In this document: positions 14,370 to 16,412 of the stretch, in pieces
Position numbering within the stretch: the first letter of the stretch is position 1
Layout of the letters: each line of letters opens with the position of its first letter
NCBI GenBank assembly: GCA_002329445.1
Contig: DCTU01000332.1
Coordinates: forward strand, 11,278 to 27,689
Source: a bacterium UBP9_UBA1432
Lineage (GTDB): Bacteria > Vulcanimicrobiota > Xenobia > Xenobiales > Xenobiaceae
DNA: 16,412 nt
Reading direction: 5' to 3'
Notes under the pieces: model-generated
Told to the model about the DNA's origin: nothing
What the model saw: only the letters and a program-made list of their open reading frames with translations
The model's database searches: none
Position numbers and translations under genes: made by a program

Positions 14370-14837
14370 TCAAAGCCGGGCTTCTTCTCCACACCGGGGC
14401 AGCCCCTCCAGGGCCCACAAGCCCGGGCCTCGACACAACACCAATGAGGCCACGGCCAGAAGCGCCAGGTCCAGGCCCACATGCCCCCAACCGGCCGTCG
14501 CGGCCCCGGGCTGCAAGGTGAAGCAGCCACAACTGACGTCCAGCCCGCGCCACAGGGTCGAGGTGATGGCCAAAGCAAAGGTGGCGGACAGGGCGGCCAC
14601 CACCAGGGAGGCCCCCGCAGTCATCAGCCCGATCAGCAGCAGGCCGCCCGCCAGGGCCTCGACCCAAGGCAGGATGGCAGCCACAAAGCCCTGCGTCGAC
14701 GGGGGAAGGAGATGATAATTCGCGATGGCTTCAGCAAAGGCTGCCGGATCGGCGATCTTGTCCAGGCTGGCATAGAGGAAGGTGCCTCCCAGGACCAGCC
14801 TGGCCAGCAGCAGGCCTCCATTGTGAAGGCGGTTCAT
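14370..14837 (-). CDS. MauE/DoxX-type redox-associated membrane protein
   Basis: A 155-aa integral membrane protein with about four hydrophobic helices. The first (GLLLARLVLGGTFLYASLDKI) with the following DPAAFAEAIANYHLLP is typical of the DoxX/MauE superfamily. Family-typical LPWVEALAGGLLLIG follows. C103-G-C105 sits in DVSCGCFTLQ, between helices 3 and 4, as in MauE-related proteins, where the cysteine pair is thought to take part in thiol/disulfide exchange. ATG 14837 overlaps the rhodanese stop in an ATGA arrangement. An in-frame start at 14876 lies inside the rhodanese gene and is not needed. It is last in the DUF1573-rhodanese-MauE set and converges on the protease gene with 34 bp between. 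Redox role is inference from family and neighbours. Confidence 0.85.
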   Translation of the reverse strand: MNRLHNGGLLLARLVLGGTFLYASLDKIADPAAFAEAIANYHLLPPSTQGFVAAILPWVEALAGGLLLIGLMTAGASLVVAALSATFALAITSTLWRGLDVSCGCFTLQPGAATAGWGHVGLDLALLAVASLVLCRGPGLWALEGLPRCGEEARL

Positions 14838-15307
14838 TGCGGCCCCTCCGAAACCGGCAACCCGGCCGCGGTCCATTCGGACCAGCCTCCCGGGAACAGG
14901 TACAGGTTGCCCAGGCCTCTCTGCAACAGGGCCTGCGCCGTCGCGCGGGCCACCTCGCCGTCCGGGCTGTCGCAGTAGACCACGAAGCCCCTGGCATCAT
15001 CCAGGCGACCTCGGTGCGTCGCCACAGACTCATCGACCGTGTCGGAAGGGATGTTCAAAGCTCCAGGAACATGCCCGGCCAGGAACGCCGCCGGTTCGCG
15101 GGCATCCAGGAACAGCATCGAACCGGCCAGGTGGATGGCCCGAGCCTGCGGCAAGGCCAGGTTGCTCAGGACCGGGTGATGCTGTGGCAAGCCCCCACGC
15201 AGGAGGGCGGGGCGAGGGGAGAACTGGTTGGCCACCAGTCCGAGGACCGCCGCCACCAGGACCACAACCGCGGCCTCGGCTGCAGCGCAAGCAAGGCGAT
15301 CCTTCAA
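14834..15307 (-). CDS. Membrane-anchored rhodanese-like protein
   Basis: A 157-aa protein: an N-terminal basic start and single hydrophobic anchor (about residues 8-28), then a rhodanese fold (FLDAREPAAFLAGHVPGALNIP ... FVVYC). The presumed catalytic cysteine is C112 in the loop CDSPDGE. The loop differs from the common CxxGxRS type. Anchor orientation (basic residues at the very N-terminus) suggests the rhodanese domain lies outside the cytoplasm. GGWSEWTAAGLPV near the end is usual for the fold. The start is TTG 15307, overlapping the TGA of the DUF1573 gene (TTGA). GGAGG lies 12 nt upstream. A longer frame to 15460 would lie within the DUF1573 coding region. Probable role: persulfide or thiol handling together with the flanking DUF1573 and MauE-like proteins; not shown. 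Confidence 0.85.
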   Translation of the reverse strand: MKDRLACAAAEAAVVVLVAAVLGLVANQFSPRPALLRGGLPQHHPVLSNLALPQARAIHLAGSMLFLDAREPAAFLAGHVPGALNIPSDTVDESVATHRGRLDDARGFVVYCDSPDGEVARATAQALLQRGLGNLYLFPGGWSEWTAAGLPVSEGPQ

Positions 15308-16188
15308 TGGAGGTGGGTTCCTCCCGAAGACGGGGTCCCGTCTACCGACGGGGCGGGCGTGGCTTGGGGCTGCCCGGCTTCCGAGGTCACGGTGCGAAGG
15401 ACCTTCACCTCCAGGGTGGGGCGCTCCGGGTGATCCGTCCGCAAGCGCACGGAGTCCCACAACATCCCATACGGAGGCCGTCCTCGCAACGAGACGGGGA
15501 TGGTGTAGGCGGCCCCCGGGTGCGCAGGGTCTTCCTGGACGGGCCCGAGAGCCACCGCATCACTGCTGGACTCGATTCCGAGGATGCGAAAGGCCTCGCC
15601 AGGACGCGCCGCTTCCACCCGGATGGAACCGCGCACCTGCTGCCCTTCGCCCACCACTCCCAGATCCAGTTCCCGGGGTTCAACCCTCAGGATCTGAGCC
15701 ACGTTCCCCTGCAAGAGGATGGTGGCCTGGCGGCGCCGGGGATCGTTGGTGAACAGATGCAGCCAGATCTGGACCTTGTCCCGATACTTCTCGGAGTCGA
15801 ACTCGGCGCGGACCTGGCCCTTTTCGCCCGGGGCCAACCTGCGACTGGAAAGCATTGTTGCGGTGCATCCACAAGAAGTCGTGACGTCAGAGATCTCCAG
15901 GGGTGCGTTCCCGGCGTTGGTGAACTCAAAGACGTGGACGACCTTCTGCCCCTGCTCCACGGTGCCGAAATCGAAGAGTTCCTGGGCAAAGCGAATTCGG
16001 GGCGCGTCTGAGGTGGCGAGGGGCTTGGGCTTGGCGCGCTCTCCACGGGAGGGCCTGCTCTGAGTCCCAGTCAACGGACTGGCTGATCCGGAGGTCTCGG
16101 GGACGGCGAGTCCGAGAAAATAGCCGAGAAGGAAGGCCAGGCAAATGGGCACCACAACCCATCGCCAACCCCAGGTTTGTGCAGACAT
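15304..16188 (-). CDS. DUF1573 domain protein, membrane-anchored
   Basis: A 294-aa protein. It begins MSAQTWGWRWVVVPICLAFLLGYFLGLAV, an uncleaved-looking membrane anchor. After a basic, flexible stretch comes the DUF1573 domain: FDFGTVEQGQKVVHVFEFTN, then ISDVTTSCGCTAT with C106 and C108, then LAPGEKGQVRAEFD. A second beta-sandwich domain (VEPRELDLGVVGEGQQVRGSI to LEVKVLRTV) follows, and a low-complexity Pro/Ser/Gly tail. DUF1573 is an ASH/Ig-like domain of unknown function, common in exported proteins. ATG 16188 has AGGAGG 5 nt upstream (16194-16199). It leads a minus-strand operon with the rhodanese (TTGA overlap) and the MauE-like protein. The conserved SCGC motif recurs in the MauE-like neighbour. 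Confidence 0.88.
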   Translation of the reverse strand: MSAQTWGWRWVVVPICLAFLLGYFLGLAVPETSGSASPLTGTQSRPSRGERAKPKPLATSDAPRIRFAQELFDFGTVEQGQKVVHVFEFTNAGNAPLEISDVTTSCGCTATMLSSRRLAPGEKGQVRAEFDSEKYRDKVQIWLHLFTNDPRRRQATILLQGNVAQILRVEPRELDLGVVGEGQQVRGSIRVEAARPGEAFRILGIESSSDAVALGPVQEDPAHPGAAYTIPVSLRGRPPYGMLWDSVRLRTDHPERPTLEVKVLRTVTSEAGQPQATPAPSVDGTPSSGGTHLH

Positions 16189-16193
16189 GCAAG

Positions 16194-16199
16194 CCTCCT
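16194..16199 (-). promoter_or_regulatory. Shine-Dalgarno AGGAGG for the DUF1573 gene
   Basis: The minus strand reads AGGAGG, 5 nt before ATG 16188, confirming that start. Confidence 0.7.
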
Positions 16200-16304
16200 A
16201 CCCATCTCGCGCCTGAGCTCTCCAGGCACGGATTCCGAGGACGCCCCATCGCCTTCGACGGGGGCGTTTCAAGCCCTCCGAAACAGATCCAGGGCAGAAG
16301 AATG

Positions 16305-16340
16305 GAGGCGCCCGGAAGGAAGGCTCCTTCCGGGCGCCTC
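16305..16340 (-). terminator. Strong stem-loop, probable terminator of a gene beyond the right edge
   Basis: A perfect 16-bp GC-rich stem (16305-16320 with 16325-16340) closed by a 4-nt loop. On the minus strand it is followed by CATTCTTCTG, a modest T-rich trail. It lies 27 bp after the TAG of a probable minus-strand coding end at 16368, the usual place for a Rho-independent terminator. The weak T-tract leaves room for other roles, such as mRNA 3'-end protection. Confidence 0.55.
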
Positions 16341-16367
16341 GCTATTCAGCCAGTGAAGCGGGCTGGA

Positions 16368-16412
16368 CTAGAATCCGGGGCACTGGAGGGCGTTCCCCCA
16401 CTTCTGGCTTCC
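16368..16412 (-). CDS. Possible 3' end of a minus-strand gene (14 codons)
   Basis: Entering from the right edge, one minus-strand frame reads GSQKWGNALQCPGF then TAG at 16368-16370. In this frame 12 of 14 third bases are G or C, as expected for this genome. The other two frames have clearly fewer. A strong stem-loop follows 27 bp later. The piece is too short to identify. Confidence 0.35.
   Translation of the reverse strand, partial: GSQKWGNALQCPGF

Noticed and set aside
16369..16374. TAGAAT near the right edge, as a second promoter like that at 7367
   Set aside because: There is no -35 partner, and on the minus strand the same bases contain the TAG that ends a GC3-biased frame followed by a terminator-like hairpin. 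The shared CTAGAAT with 7366-7372 is probably chance.
1..16412. tRNA, rRNA, CRISPR array, insertion sequence or prophage
   Set aside because: No spaced direct repeats, transposase/integrase motifs or structural RNA signatures were visible on either strand.

Overview
The window is GC-rich bacterial DNA with a strongly G/C-biased third codon position. It is densely packed, with many 4-bp stop/start overlaps and several GTG or TTG starts. I see no tRNA, rRNA, CRISPR array, transposase, integrase or phage gene. The mix (two-subunit 2-oxoacid:ferredoxin oxidoreductase, diguanylate cyclase, lipoprotein signal, DUF1573/rhodanese/MauE cluster) suggests a free-living bacterium from a poorly sampled high-GC phylum. 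I cannot place it more precisely from the sequence.

Layout, left to right. (1) 1-3546, plus strand: a 5'-truncated gamma/alpha KorA, KorB, a zinc-ribbon RDD membrane protein, and a PrsW-family membrane protease with C-terminal zinc ribbons. All four are co-directional and almost without gaps. (2) 3574-7315, minus strand: a secreted protein of unknown function followed by an overlapping gene for a large membrane diguanylate cyclase (about 8 TM, two GAF domains, GGDEF with I-site). (3) 7316-7378: a compact divergent promoter region with two overlapping inverted repeats. (4) 7379-8239, plus strand: an unrecognised cytoplasmic protein whose 3' end overlaps the convergent gene by 91 bp. (5) 8149-11846, minus strand: a likely operon of an 82-aa small protein, an MBL-fold hydrolase, CTP synthase (pyrG) and a secreted Ig-like protein. 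(6) 11847-12259: a 413-bp divergent intergenic region. (7) 12260-14335, plus strand: a subtilisin-family lipoprotein protease with a Ser-Pro linker and two C-terminal repeats. (8) 14370-16188, minus strand: DUF1573 protein, membrane-anchored rhodanese, and a MauE/DoxX-type membrane protein. (9) 16189-16412: a perfect 16-bp stem-loop, probably the terminator of a minus-strand gene whose last codons lie at the right edge.

Most recognised genes are housekeeping or of familiar families. The parts worth a second look are: the paired zinc-ribbon membrane proteins behind korAB; the mirrored TANNNT elements 6-7 nt upstream of both divergent starts at 7315/7379; the small Sm-like protein leading the pyrG operon; the DUF1573/rhodanese/MauE trio, two members of which carry the same Ser-Cys-Gly-Cys motif on membrane or exported proteins; and the three uncharacterised proteins around the divergent region. 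I found nothing that amounts to a clearly new multi-gene system, and the functional links proposed below are inference.
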